Assembly: GCA_947258795.1 (NCBI GenBank)
Contig: CAMYJU010000006.1
Location: forward strand, 113,082 to 177,081
Length of the DNA: 64,000 bases
Reading direction: 5' to 3'
DNA from: an uncultured Gammaproteobacteria bacterium
GTDB lineage: Bacteria > Pseudomonadota > Gammaproteobacteria > DRJJ01
In this document: in pieces, positions 34,540-44,155 of the stretch
How positions within the stretch are numbered: position 1 is the stretch's first letter
How the letters are laid out: every line of letters starts with the position of its first letter
Translations under genes and position numbers: made by a program
Notes under the pieces: generated by a model
What the model was told of the DNA's origin: nothing
The model's input: the letters and a program-made list of their open reading frames with translations, nothing else
Databases searched by the model: none

Positions 34540-35319
34540 TTAACTGTTAAGTTCGCATACCATCTGATCGTGAATCCATTGCTTCATAAAACTAACAGCC
34601 TGCATAGGTGTTTGTTGTTCATCAAAGTGTTCTAGCAACACTTCGCACATCTCCGCAAAGTCGCCTCCGGAAATCATTAACGTTAACGCCGCGAGCTCAG
34701 CATCTTCCAGCGTACGATAGTTGCTAATCAAGTCCTGACGCCGCCAGATTAACCATATGGTATCATCTGACGTTTTTTGCGGCGGCGTTTCTTCATTAGC
34801 AAGTGCTTGCCAAATCTGAAAACTATTATAACGCTGCGGCAATAACTGTACGGCATCGTGAAATCGTAACGTCAATGTAGCCCAGGAAGAGTGGTCTAGC
34901 TCAGCCAGTTGTTCAAGTGACACGTATGAGCAATCGGCAGCATCAAAGCTATTAGCAAAGGCCTGTTCGATTCTCGCAATTTCGGTGACTTCGGGTAACG
35001 ACTTAAAGGGGTCATTCTGCTCGAGGAATTCGACCATATGCTGTCCGAAGTATCGCAAGCTAGGGTGCTGTGAGGGGTAACCTTCGATGTAATGTTCCAT
35101 CAAGCTATCGAACAGTTCATCGCCCAAATAACTATGCAGCCGCTCATAGTCAGTGCTTAGTGCTTCCTTTAAACGCAATATGTAGGCATTGCTATACAAG
35201 ACCATGCGTTGCCCGCCAGAACGCCGTGTTGTGGATTCAATCCGTTCGATAATGTCGACACTCGACTTATCCAACAGGTAACCCAGAAATTCGTGCTGTA
35301 GTTTACGCAGTGCGTCCAT
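34540..35319 (-). CDS. DUF2063 / HvfC-family putative DNA-binding-domain protein
   Basis: A 259-residue protein of the HvfC (DUF2063) family. The N-terminal helical domain begins LRKLQHEFLGYLL and contains RMVLYSNAYILRLKEAL and the conserved YPSQHPSLRYFGQHMVEFL (about residues 78-97). Family members partner a DUF692 protein (HvfB/MbnB type) in modifying cysteine-containing peptides. Here it overlaps the 3' end of the DUF692 gene by 17 bp, as in such operons, but that gene is broken, so the pair is probably non-functional. No small cysteine-rich precursor gene is visible nearby. Confidence 0.83.
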   Translation of the reverse strand: MDALRKLQHEFLGYLLDKSSVDIIERIESTTRRSGGQRMVLYSNAYILRLKEALSTDYERLHSYLGDELFDSLMEHYIEGYPSQHPSLRYFGQHMVEFLEQNDPFKSLPEVTEIARIEQAFANSFDAADCSYVSLEQLAELDHSSWATLTLRFHDAVQLLPQRYNSFQIWQALANEETPPQKTSDDTIWLIWRRQDLISNYRTLEDAELAALTLMISGGDFAEMCEVLLEHFDEQQTPMQAVSFMKQWIHDQMVCELNS

Positions 35320-36037
35320 AGTCTAACTCTAAGTACTCATTATTTTTTGAATAAGCATTCATTTTAAGCGCGTCAGCTGACAGTGTTCTGCTGGCGATGT
35401 CTTCAGCAATGGCTAACTCCTGTCTTAACTGCCGGAATTCAGGAATATCACCATCGCGTTCGATCACATTACTCACTGCACCGAAGCGTTTTAACGCGCT
35501 TTCATAAAGTGACCATACCGGATCACATACATCATGATCATGAGTGTCGATAATCATCTCACCATTATAACTATGTCCTGCCAGGTGAAATTGCATCACT
35601 CGATCAACATCGATACCATTAAGGTAATCAATCGGATCAAACTGGTGATTATGCGCACTAACAAAAATATTGTTAACGTCTAACAGAATATGACAATCCG
35701 CACGACGTGCTATCTCATTAAAAAATTCCCATTCCGTCATCATGGAACTTTGATACGTAACATAACTGGAGAGATTCTCCAGTAGTATGCGTTGTCCAAG
35801 ATAATCTTGCACCTGAATGACACGATCAACGACATAAGCAATAGTGTCTTCATTGTAGGGCAAAGGTGTTAGATCGTGGCTATTGGTTTGATTGACGCCT
35901 GTCCAGCACAGATGATCCGAAATCCATTGTGGTTGCACGCGATGTATAAGCTGTTCAGATTTTTCAAATAAGTGCTATCCAAAGGATCGGTGCCACCAAT
36001 AGAGAGCGAAACACCATGCATCACCATCGAAATAACC
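35303..36037 (-). pseudogene. DUF692 (HvfB/MbnB-like) gene, truncated and frameshifted
   Basis: A DUF692 multinuclear-iron-oxidase gene in two frames. The 3' part (35303-35938) encodes about 210 residues with SDHLCWTG, LLENLSSY, LLDVNN, FHLAGHS, DTHDHDV and ERDGDIP, covering most metal ligands. The preceding part, HGVSLSIGGTDPLDSTYLKN, lies in another frame, joined by a one-base shift around 35941-35950. Upstream of MVMHGVSL the gene ends abruptly at the family A palindrome at 36039, so some 50-60 N-terminal residues are missing. Family members oxidise cysteine-containing peptides, as in methanobactin synthesis. The partner DUF2063 gene is intact. Confidence 0.8.
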
Positions 36038-36038
36038 G

Positions 36039-36087
36039 TGTCAGAGAGCAATATTTTATAATATTTAGTGAAAACTGTGCTCTGACC
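36039..36087. repeat. Dispersed palindrome, family A copy 10
   Basis: GTGTCAGAGAGCAATATTTT, centre ATAATATTTAGTG, right arm AAAACTGTGCTCTGACC. It marks the exact broken 5' end of the DUF692 gene and precedes the stop of the P-domain protein gene. Confidence 0.85.
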
Positions 36088-36119
36088 GCATTTCTGCTCT
36101 TTTATTGCTTTTATTGGGC

Positions 36120-38441
36120 TCAGTCATAATCGATGCGCAATGCCCAGTGGTGGAACTGTCCCACATCCCCTCCCGCCATATCGGCAACCTGTAGAGTCCA
36201 AGCCCCGGTGATCTCGGTCCCGGTCAGTGCCGCCAGGCTCGCTATTTCGTCGGAGCTGTATTCGACGATCAAATTGTTCCGGGATGCACCCTGCCGATCA
36301 TGCAGGACCACCTGCGCGCCGTCAGGGGTGACAATCGTCACCCGCAGGTCACCAATATATGTATGAGTGATATCGAGGACGATGGCAATGCGCTTGAGCT
36401 TACCGACGACCTCCACCTCGATGAGGCTCTCGATCCCGGCTGAATCATTGTCCGGAATCTCTATTTCCATGGTACGTTCCATCTCGAACCGGTTGCCTGC
36501 CGGCGTGAGTGCTTCCAAGGCCTTGGCCATCGCCGCCGACAGGTTGATCACCCGCGGCGGCGTTGCTTCCCCCGCCCCCATGGCTTTGCGGTTGTCGAGG
36601 GCGACAACCTGGGAGGTATCACGGAGGATCATCAGACGTTTTTTCACTGACAACGAGGGGGCGCAAGCGGAGAGTCGCCCCGCCACTCCGGCGGCAATCG
36701 CCGACGCGTAGATATGGCCGTAACGGGGCTCGACCCGCTGATCCTCGCCGTGCACTATCGGAATGTTTTCCCCCGGTGCCCAAAACAGCTGTTCGGCCTC
36801 ATGGGCCGTCGATCCCCCCAGTGTAGGTGCCAGTGGGCCGCCGTTGAGCCCCACCGCCGCCACGGTCATCACCTCTTGCGTAATGTCACCGAACTGCTGC
36901 CCCCATTCCTGTGGGATCTCCGGCACGATGACCAGGGTGCGGCGAAATATTGAATCCTCTATCAACTGCTGTAATTGGAAGGAGTCCAAGGGGCCCAGGG
37001 TGACCAGCAGCACATCCGGCGCCTCGCTGTTCAGGGCCAGCCAAGCGCCGGTGATCTCCTCCTGAGTAAAATAGTCAGTGTCCCCGAGCATGGGCGTGAA
37101 ATAGAAGATGGCATTGGACGTCACCAACCTGACGGTTTGTACTAGGCTGTCGATATACTCCATTACACCGGGTCGCTGTGGCGGTGACTCTGCGGGCGCA
37201 CCGACAACCACCTGATTGGAAGCCGGCAACAGACCCGCGGAAGGCAGCCCTCCCAGGATCGCGATACGCGGCGCCTTTTCATCTGCCCAGGAGCTGAGCC
37301 CCAGCATCTTGTAAATAGTTTCCAATCCGGCGGTTTTCCGCAGCCTTTTCAGCAGGGATTCGAAATTCGGGGCTGTCTCTGACGGGGTCACACCCAGCTC
37401 GGTGTCACTGCGGGATCCCGTCGCCAGGGTCTCGGTGAGGGATCTCAGCTTTGCATAGTCTGGATCATCCTCTTCCAGCAGTGTCAGTTCCATATTGTAA
37501 AAGTTCACGGCCTCTTCCAGCCGCTTGGCGTTGATAGACACCTCCGCCGCCAGACGCAGCAGCGGCCGCCAATCCGGCAGCTTGTCGACCAGGCTGTTGA
37601 TATTTGGCAGCAGAGCCTGATAGGCGGTACTGGCGGCCTCACTGCTCTTGGCGTTTTTATTGAGTTCGTTCAAATTGGTTAGGGTCACCATCAGATCACG
37701 AAAATCATCAACGCCAAGCTCCCCCATCTTGGGGATGCGCGCCTTCATCTCTGTTTGCGCCAGGGCGTAGGCGATCTTCGTGATGATCTCATTGGTATCC
37801 GGCGCGGCAATCATATAGAGGGAACGTCCGCCGAAAAGGTCGATGTTGCCGCCGACGATGGCCTGTCCCTCTTGATACTCGACCACGATACGCAGCAGAT
37901 GGCCCCGCTGAAGCAGGCGCTGAATGCCGGCCAACAACCCCCCCACTTCAACACCAGCCACCGAGAAATCCAGTTGCAATGGCTCAAAGACCTCAGTGGG
38001 AATCGATACCCTGGAACTGGCCGGTTCCAATGATCTAATCCTGCCCCGGTCGCTGCCACCGGCCACCTCGTTGAGGGATTGAGTTACCGATTCCATTTCC
38101 GTCCGTATCTTGCCAAGCCTAGCCCGCAACAGGTGGGCCATGGCGTTACCGGACTGCTCTCCCGCCTTCTCCCCGCCAATGATCTGAAAGGAACCTATCG
38201 CTTCGATCGGTGCCTTTTGCGACAAACTGGCTCTAAACAGATGGAACAGGTAGAGGGTCGCGGCCAGCAATATGCCACCGATGATGATCTGCCCGACGAT
38301 CGTGTCCCGCAACTGGTACAGGAACCAGAGATTGGCCACCAGCACCAGCAGGGCGAAAACCATAACCGGTATAGGCATCCGCTTGAGCCTGGCTGCCATC
38401 AACTGCCAGTCTGTCCGTCGCTCATTATCTATTTTCATCAA
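36120..38441 (-). CDS. Membrane-anchored pseudo-subtilase with C-terminal P domain
   Basis: A 773-residue protein. Two helices (about residues 24-46 and 50-70) anchor it. A mixed region with a TPR-like helical stretch (about 250-340) follows. Residues about 390-640 show a subtilase-like pattern without catalytic residues: RIAILGGLPSAG where an Asp would be, VLLVTLGPL for the Asn strand, VMTVAAVGLNGGPLA, FWAPGENIP, and YASAIAAGVAGRLSACAP where GTSxA would carry the Ser. The last 110 residues form a proprotein-convertase P domain (LDITHTYIGDLRVTIVTPDG, HHWALRIDYD). A structural or binding role is more likely than proteolysis. It is bracketed by palindromes. Confidence 0.7.
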   Translation of the reverse strand: MMKIDNERRTDWQLMAARLKRMPIPVMVFALLVLVANLWFLYQLRDTIVGQIIIGGILLAATLYLFHLFRASLSQKAPIEAIGSFQIIGGEKAGEQSGNAMAHLLRARLGKIRTEMESVTQSLNEVAGGSDRGRIRSLEPASSRVSIPTEVFEPLQLDFSVAGVEVGGLLAGIQRLLQRGHLLRIVVEYQEGQAIVGGNIDLFGGRSLYMIAAPDTNEIITKIAYALAQTEMKARIPKMGELGVDDFRDLMVTLTNLNELNKNAKSSEAASTAYQALLPNINSLVDKLPDWRPLLRLAAEVSINAKRLEEAVNFYNMELTLLEEDDPDYAKLRSLTETLATGSRSDTELGVTPSETAPNFESLLKRLRKTAGLETIYKMLGLSSWADEKAPRIAILGGLPSAGLLPASNQVVVGAPAESPPQRPGVMEYIDSLVQTVRLVTSNAIFYFTPMLGDTDYFTQEEITGAWLALNSEAPDVLLVTLGPLDSFQLQQLIEDSIFRRTLVIVPEIPQEWGQQFGDITQEVMTVAAVGLNGGPLAPTLGGSTAHEAEQLFWAPGENIPIVHGEDQRVEPRYGHIYASAIAAGVAGRLSACAPSLSVKKRLMILRDTSQVVALDNRKAMGAGEATPPRVINLSAAMAKALEALTPAGNRFEMERTMEIEIPDNDSAGIESLIEVEVVGKLKRIAIVLDITHTYIGDLRVTIVTPDGAQVVLHDRQGASRNNLIVEYSSDEIASLAALTGTEITGAWTLQVADMAGGDVGQFHHWALRIDYD

Positions 38442-38460
38442 AACCTCTCAGCGAAAATAG

Positions 38461-38526
38461 AGGTCAGAAAGGAGTTAACGCTAACATTCATAACAACTTA
38501 TATTAGAAACAATTGCTCACTTACCC
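38461..38526. repeat. Dispersed palindrome, subfamily B copy 1
   Basis: A longer, about 66-bp variant: AGGTCAGAAAGGAGTTAACG, then CTAACATTCATAACAACTTA, then TATTAGAAACAATTGCTCAC and TTACCC. The stop codon of the patatin-like gene (38517-38519) lies inside its right arm. Two closely related copies are at 44237 and 51604. Confidence 0.8.
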
Positions 38527-40862
38527 ATAAGTTTTAAACCAGTGGCCTGCAATTTTTTAGAATAGTCTTCTACTCTCAATTTGGCTTGATCTTGAATTTC
38601 ATCTTGTGTCTGATTAGACAAAACCCAACCTAGCGGAATCTTGTTATTTTTATCCGGTGGGTTATGTAACTGAAATCGCAGGGAGTGAGATGCCTTAATT
38701 TCAGCAAGCAGTTCAGTCTCGGAAAGTGAACCGCGCGCAGTCCGGGCATTGAAGAGAGCTAATGCCGGCGATAAGGTTTCACTCAGCACCGGGAACCAGT
38801 TAGACTCCTCGGACTCCTCAGACTTCATGCCTATTGGTGTTTTAGGCAGGCTTGCACTGGCTTCTTGTTGATTTACATCATTCCGTGTTCGGTTTGGTAG
38901 AACTTTTGCCAAAATAGCACCCTGCGCTGCATTGGGGCTTTCAGGATTGTTGCTGATGATGATCCCATAAAAAGCCACTCTATCTTCACAATCGATAGAG
39001 CTTAGTGATTTACTGTTTTCGCAGGTGTGTCGAAGTTGTTGGATAACCTGACGGGCCCCCAAGGCTCCGGAATTCTCGAAGTAACCGCCATCAACGACAC
39101 GCTTTGTACCATCTGACCTGGTTCTTACTGTGCCTGCAGGACTTACGTAGGTGAAGCGAGCGCTCATATGTACTGCAGTACTCAACGGTATACGCTGGTC
39201 AAAATTAGCAAGCATGTCATCTACGTCAGTAAAATTGACAGCCTGCAGTATCAAATTACTGGTTACATTGCGTCTGCCATCTTCAACCCAGGTGCCATTA
39301 AGCAGCAATGACGGGATCTCCAGTTCTCCATTCTTTGCCCAGAGATCAAAGAAATCACCGGAAAACTGCAGGGGTGTTTCTTTATTGTGTTCTAACCAGC
39401 CCTGTTCCCATGCCTTCTCCAGGTAGTATGCCCGGTCAGGAAAGCAAAATAACCATGGGCAAAAGAGATTTACACGGCTGATTAAATCCGGGAACAAAAG
39501 GCCTCCTACTGTCGGTGCAAGAAAATCCTCCCCCAGGAAATCAAGCGAGGTTGATACTATCGGTTTATTCTTCCATGAATCACCCGTCTCACTGTGTTCA
39601 GGATTTTTAGACTCAGTGCATCGAAATTGCTGGGATCGGTAGGCATTCGCCAGGTCGGATACGTAGGCACTACCGCCGAGGCTTCCACCTGAAACCCCAC
39701 TGATTGCGAATAAATGGCAGGGAAAATCCGGATATTGTCTTTGTAACTCAGCAAGCATTGCAGCAGTCCAATAGGCCGCCCTGATACCTCCACCTTCTGC
39801 TGCGACAACAAACACCGGGTATTTATCACCCTTTGAGTTTTCAGAAGTCAGTCTTGCCTTCATCCATTTCTCGAAATGATCAGTAAGCGTCTGCCGATGA
39901 CCTTGATCGACACTGTCCTGTAAGACCCTTACGGCATGATTGTCGTTATAGATGCCAGCAACAATCGCAGTCAAAAACAGTATAAAAACGAGAGAAGGAA
40001 GATCATAATAATCGGTCCAATAAGTGAGGAGATTCAACAACACCACTAACCCAGCAGCACCAAGGAAAATGACACCAAGGGTACCCATTGTTGTGGGGAA
40101 ACTGACGGGCATTAACAGGATTCCCGAAAATACGATCAATGCGATAACGAATATCGTGATTACTACCGGTCTGGTCCTGCTTGTAAGGCCCTCTTTGACA
40201 CCCTCCTTGTCATGGTGCAACCCGACATAAATCTCGACTTCTCCACTATCCTTAACTTGCTCACTGTTCTTATAGAATTTTGGAAGCAAGTACTTGCGTC
40301 TTAATATTAGCAGCCAAACAAACAACCCAGTGACCACAAAATAGAATGTGGCATGCGACCAGGATATACCTATAAAAGAAAATGCAAGCGCGACGATTGG
40401 TAGTCCGCCGATAAATCTCGCCGTGTACTTTCGCAACCGTTCAAACAGTGTGTCGGGAACATTGGGAGTAAATGACTCATAAAAGACATATAGAACTGCA
40501 CGGGAAAAATACCAGGCCGTTGAGGCATAGATGATTAAACCGCCACACAACATCCAGTTGATCGCATTCCACCAATGCTCCTGCGCAATGACACGCAGGA
40601 TATCCTTCGCCTGATCGTTGAATAGTACGAACAGGGACACGGCAATGGAGAGAATAAGCCCGACCCGCGCGGGACGTATAACACGCCAGCGCATTTGTAA
40701 CCACTGCAAAACGGGCTGCAAAAACCGAACAATGAGCGGACTCACTAATTTCACTGTTCTTGAGGAGATATACGAAGCGGCTGTCCGGACTGGGGCTACA
40801 GCAGTTCCGAAGCTTTTCTTGATTATCTTAAATAGACTTTTTTGTTGCTGTTCACTTTCCAT
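38517..40862 (-). CDS. Multi-pass membrane patatin-like phospholipase
   Basis: A 781-residue protein with seven predicted helices in its first 330 residues, then a patatin-type acyl hydrolase domain. The oxyanion-hole motif AAEGGGIRAAYW (about 355), nucleophile elbow GVSGGSLGG (about 390) and DGGYFENSG (about 600) give an intact Ser-Asp dyad. It should cleave acyl esters of lipids close to the membrane. Most bacterial patatins are soluble, so the membrane half is unusual. The gene's stop codon lies inside a palindromic repeat, so the last residues (LMGK) come from the repeat. It stands in a row with two other large envelope proteins. Confidence 0.8.
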   Translation of the reverse strand: MESEQQQKSLFKIIKKSFGTAVAPVRTAASYISSRTVKLVSPLIVRFLQPVLQWLQMRWRVIRPARVGLILSIAVSLFVLFNDQAKDILRVIAQEHWWNAINWMLCGGLIIYASTAWYFSRAVLYVFYESFTPNVPDTLFERLRKYTARFIGGLPIVALAFSFIGISWSHATFYFVVTGLFVWLLILRRKYLLPKFYKNSEQVKDSGEVEIYVGLHHDKEGVKEGLTSRTRPVVITIFVIALIVFSGILLMPVSFPTTMGTLGVIFLGAAGLVVLLNLLTYWTDYYDLPSLVFILFLTAIVAGIYNDNHAVRVLQDSVDQGHRQTLTDHFEKWMKARLTSENSKGDKYPVFVVAAEGGGIRAAYWTAAMLAELQRQYPDFPCHLFAISGVSGGSLGGSAYVSDLANAYRSQQFRCTESKNPEHSETGDSWKNKPIVSTSLDFLGEDFLAPTVGGLLFPDLISRVNLFCPWLFCFPDRAYYLEKAWEQGWLEHNKETPLQFSGDFFDLWAKNGELEIPSLLLNGTWVEDGRRNVTSNLILQAVNFTDVDDMLANFDQRIPLSTAVHMSARFTYVSPAGTVRTRSDGTKRVVDGGYFENSGALGARQVIQQLRHTCENSKSLSSIDCEDRVAFYGIIISNNPESPNAAQGAILAKVLPNRTRNDVNQQEASASLPKTPIGMKSEESEESNWFPVLSETLSPALALFNARTARGSLSETELLAEIKASHSLRFQLHNPPDKNNKIPLGWVLSNQTQDEIQDQAKLRVEDYSKKLQATGLKLMGK

Positions 40863-41146
40863 GTCAGCTTACCCTGTGATTAAGCGCATTAGAGCCACAA
40901 CGGAGCTTTTTACATGCACATGTCCGATCAATCAGGACAGATCCACTATCTACGACAAATTCTCTTTATATAGATTAGGGCCACTTTATAATAAATACCT
41001 GGATTCATACCGGTTTATATTATTAATAATAGCTCTTTGACCCAGTTTTTCCATTACCCAAGCTTTTTAATATTATTGGGGTCAGAGCACAGTTATTTCT
41101 AATATTAGAATAATTGTTGCCTGACCCGATTTATAGATCCCGTATA
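40863..41146. other. Intergenic region upstream of the patatin gene
   Basis: AT-rich, with a half-copy of family A near 41028-41044 (AGCTCTTTGACCCAG) and a full copy at 41077-41127. The promoter of the patatin gene should lie in its left part but is not clear by eye. Confidence 0.45.
41077..41127. repeat. Dispersed palindrome, family A copy 11
   Basis: TGGGGTCAGAGCACAGTTAT, centre TTCTAATATTAGAA, right arm TAATTGTTGCCTGACCC. It follows the lipase-vWA gene's stop by about 20 bp. Confidence 0.85.
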
Positions 41147-44100
41147 TTATTTTCTCAATGACCATAAACCAACTAGCATCAATATAACAATGATTGCCAA
41201 GAGATAGATCCATGACACAGCTGTGCGGCCATGGGCAATAGCGTCTAGCTCTGACAGCATACCGCTGAAGAGTGGCTCCCCCAACACCGTAATCGTGATC
41301 GTTGGATCGCGAGAAACGGGCACGCTAAGCTTGATCTCATAACGGCCGTCGCCAAGATCCTTGACTTCCTTGGCCACAGTCCCTTCACCTAGAGTGACTT
41401 GTAGTTTACTGGCGAAGTCAGGACCAAGAAAGTTACCCAGCTTGTCCTGTGGTCGTAAGCTGAGCAGCAATTGTCGGACATCTGCAGTCTTGCTGAGCAC
41501 TTGAAGCCTCGGCTCAGAAAGTGTGATTTCAGCGTGTGCGAAGTTTACGTGAGTGGAGAGCGTTTCACTACGCTCGAAATGCCCTACTCCTTGTGCTTCT
41601 CCTTCTATGCTTAGAATCGCCCGATAGGTGCCAGGCACTGTGGTGGCAGTGGACACGGCGGTATACCGGCCCTCGCCCTGGTGACTAAAGATCACACGTT
41701 CGCTCATCGGTGCGAGCTTGGCCCAGAATTCCTTGTCTTTGAGTAGCAACTGTAGCTTACGCTGCCCAACACTGGTACCAACCTCTGTTTGGAACATGGC
41801 GGGTTCCGGTGGATTGGGTGACTTGGACAAGAGCGTGCCCAGGCTTTGCCCAGGTCGCTGGATAGTGGCCGTTACCTTAGCATCTACTTTCAAGGGCTGA
41901 CCTTCATGCAACAAACGCACCTCCAGCTCCAGCGGATCGCCGACCATCATGCGCTGAGTGTTGAACCTGGTCTGGTAATGCAATAAGGGCTCATCGACTA
42001 TCGCCGCCGCTTCATACCTTGTCCCCATCTGGCCGCTAATGTGCATCCGCCAGTCTCCCTCTGTCTGTACACGAGCGCCCTCGAGCGTAGCCGGCAAATC
42101 GAGTGCATAGATGCGATAAAATGGTCCGTCGATAATCTTGCCCAGCCTGGTGAGATCTTCGCCGTCTTTCTCGACCCGGAAGCTCAATGGCTGCCCTCCA
42201 TGCCAACTAAGTTTCAGTATCAACTTGTGCGCACTGGTGTTGACTCTGAAGATCTCTGTCGCCTCGTCATTGGCCAGGTTTGCCCGCCGGTAGGCCACTA
42301 ATTGTGGACTGAACCCACGCAGGGCATTGATCAGGGTGTTAACGAAAAACTCGCGCAAGTTGTTATTGATAGCGGTAGTCAGATAGGGATGGCCGCCGGT
42401 CTTTTGGGAAATACCATTTAACAGGTCGGTATATAGGCCACCATTATCAATACCAATGGTATCGATCTCGATGCCGAGGGCGGTATTCAATGACAGGCCG
42501 GCTATCTCATAATTACATGCGGCACCCGTACAGCCAGCTGGGGTGACATCGACCAGCGGTGGTACGTTTTGTATGCCGTCGGTAAACAAAATAATGCGGC
42601 GGGCGTGTTCTGCCGGCGCTGGTGGTAAGGCCTGCAAACGGTTGATTGCCGACTCCAGGGCACCCCCCATGGCGGTGAGGCTGGTTAATGACACGTTCTG
42701 ACCTGTCACATCCCCGACCACCGTCGTGGCATTGGGCAATAGCGGGAACACGGCCTTATTTCCAATAAGCAGCTCATCGACCTGGGTGCGGAAATAGGTC
42801 ACCCCGATGTGATCGTTGTCTGTACCTACCAGCGTCCACAACTGCACAAACAGGTCCACCGCCTGTTGCAAGATCTGTAGCCGCGACACACAACCCGGAC
42901 ATGCCTCGGTCAGCATGCTACCCGACATATCCAGCGCCAACATCGCTGCGGTACGAGGTGTAGGCGGCACCACGGGAATTGCACCATCAGGCAAGTTCCG
43001 GCAAGCCGGCACGTTCAAGGGTGCACGATGATGCACGGCCGTGTACAAGGCCAAGCAGATGACCTCCGGTGTGTGCACCGTGTTCTGGTGTACCTCACCA
43101 CTATCTGCGCCAACAATCTCGGTATCAAACAACTGAATGTTCTCCGCATCGGGGGCGAGATTCTTCGCCATCACCCTACCCTGACAGTCAGCGGGTTGCC
43201 GCGGGGTGTGTCCGCCGACGAAATCACGGCCCTGATCGGCATAGAGAGACAGATATAGCGTCCCTGTGGTGGGCGCGTCCCCATCTGGACGACTGCCGGG
43301 CGCCTCATTGGCCAATTCACTTGCGGGTACCACCCCTAAGGTGGATGCGTTCAGAGTGTGTCCGATAGAATGCCCGTTGAGCCGTTCGATGAAATCACGG
43401 GTGTTAGGGTCACAAAGACAACTAGCGTCGTCAGGGTCACAGCTACTAGAGCCAGCCACATAGCAATCACATAAGAAAGGCGTATAGCCATTATTAAGCT
43501 GTCTGGTCGACACGCGATTGGATTGAGATGGGAGCAGCGGCCAGCGCAGACCATGATTCGGTGGTGCGATCGCGATAAATTCGGATACAGGAAAATAATC
43601 CGCCCGTGGTGCCAGCATACCCAGTTCTTGAGCAACCGACGGATCACGCAAGCCTTTCAGGTAATAGCGACTACTGATGGTACCCTTGCTATAGGCGATG
43701 ATAGCAACTTGCACCGGCGTCCTGCTCGCCGGATCAACAGGATTAAAATTCGGGTCATGTCGCTGCAATATCCAATCGACCGCGGCAGCGATTTCCTGGG
43801 CATCATCCACGATAGATCGATGCTGTGATTGAAAGCGGATGAAATAAGGCTCGATACCTAACAGCTGATTTTCCGGGACCTCCTCGAGCGTTTGCCTGAA
43901 AGAAGTGTGGCCAGTGGGCTCATCACGCCAGTTCTTGCGGAAATTAAAATCTGCGTCCTGATCACTGTCTTTATTATGACCGTGCACAAACAGTACCGGG
44001 AGTCGACCCACCAAAGCTGGCAATGGATCGGTATGCTTAGTTTGTCCATCAGCAAGATACAGCTCTAGCGCAGCAAAGCTTGCGTTGGGCATTAAGGTGA

Positions 44101-44155
44101 GTGCTAGCACTACTAGTGCAATGTAAGCGCATAAAGTCAGTCTCGTCCCTGTCAC
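41147..44155 (-). CDS. Exported lipase-like and von Willebrand A domain protein, C-terminally anchored
   Basis: A 1002-residue multidomain envelope protein. Signal peptide 1-28; alpha/beta-hydrolase domain about 45-330 (PVLFVHGHNKDSDQD, nucleophile context IIAYSKGTISS, PPNHGLRW) like secreted lipases; vWA domain about 395-610 with MIDAS residues in LALDMSGSM, a Thr in TSLTAMGGALES and FTDGIQN; beta-rich Ig-like region about 640-960; single C-terminal helix (WIYLLAIIVILMLVGLWSL) with a basic end. The hydrolase elbow is YSKG rather than GxSxG. It probably faces the periplasm. Fusion of a lipase-like domain with a vWA domain is uncommon. Cysteine pairs (CDCYVAGSSSC) suggest disulfides. Confidence 0.8.
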   Translation of the reverse strand: MTGTRLTLCAYIALVVLALTLMPNASFAALELYLADGQTKHTDPLPALVGRLPVLFVHGHNKDSDQDADFNFRKNWRDEPTGHTSFRQTLEEVPENQLLGIEPYFIRFQSQHRSIVDDAQEIAAAVDWILQRHDPNFNPVDPASRTPVQVAIIAYSKGTISSRYYLKGLRDPSVAQELGMLAPRADYFPVSEFIAIAPPNHGLRWPLLPSQSNRVSTRQLNNGYTPFLCDCYVAGSSSCDPDDASCLCDPNTRDFIERLNGHSIGHTLNASTLGVVPASELANEAPGSRPDGDAPTTGTLYLSLYADQGRDFVGGHTPRQPADCQGRVMAKNLAPDAENIQLFDTEIVGADSGEVHQNTVHTPEVICLALYTAVHHRAPLNVPACRNLPDGAIPVVPPTPRTAAMLALDMSGSMLTEACPGCVSRLQILQQAVDLFVQLWTLVGTDNDHIGVTYFRTQVDELLIGNKAVFPLLPNATTVVGDVTGQNVSLTSLTAMGGALESAINRLQALPPAPAEHARRIILFTDGIQNVPPLVDVTPAGCTGAACNYEIAGLSLNTALGIEIDTIGIDNGGLYTDLLNGISQKTGGHPYLTTAINNNLREFFVNTLINALRGFSPQLVAYRRANLANDEATEIFRVNTSAHKLILKLSWHGGQPLSFRVEKDGEDLTRLGKIIDGPFYRIYALDLPATLEGARVQTEGDWRMHISGQMGTRYEAAAIVDEPLLHYQTRFNTQRMMVGDPLELEVRLLHEGQPLKVDAKVTATIQRPGQSLGTLLSKSPNPPEPAMFQTEVGTSVGQRKLQLLLKDKEFWAKLAPMSERVIFSHQGEGRYTAVSTATTVPGTYRAILSIEGEAQGVGHFERSETLSTHVNFAHAEITLSEPRLQVLSKTADVRQLLLSLRPQDKLGNFLGPDFASKLQVTLGEGTVAKEVKDLGDGRYEIKLSVPVSRDPTITITVLGEPLFSGMLSELDAIAHGRTAVSWIYLLAIIVILMLVGLWSLRK

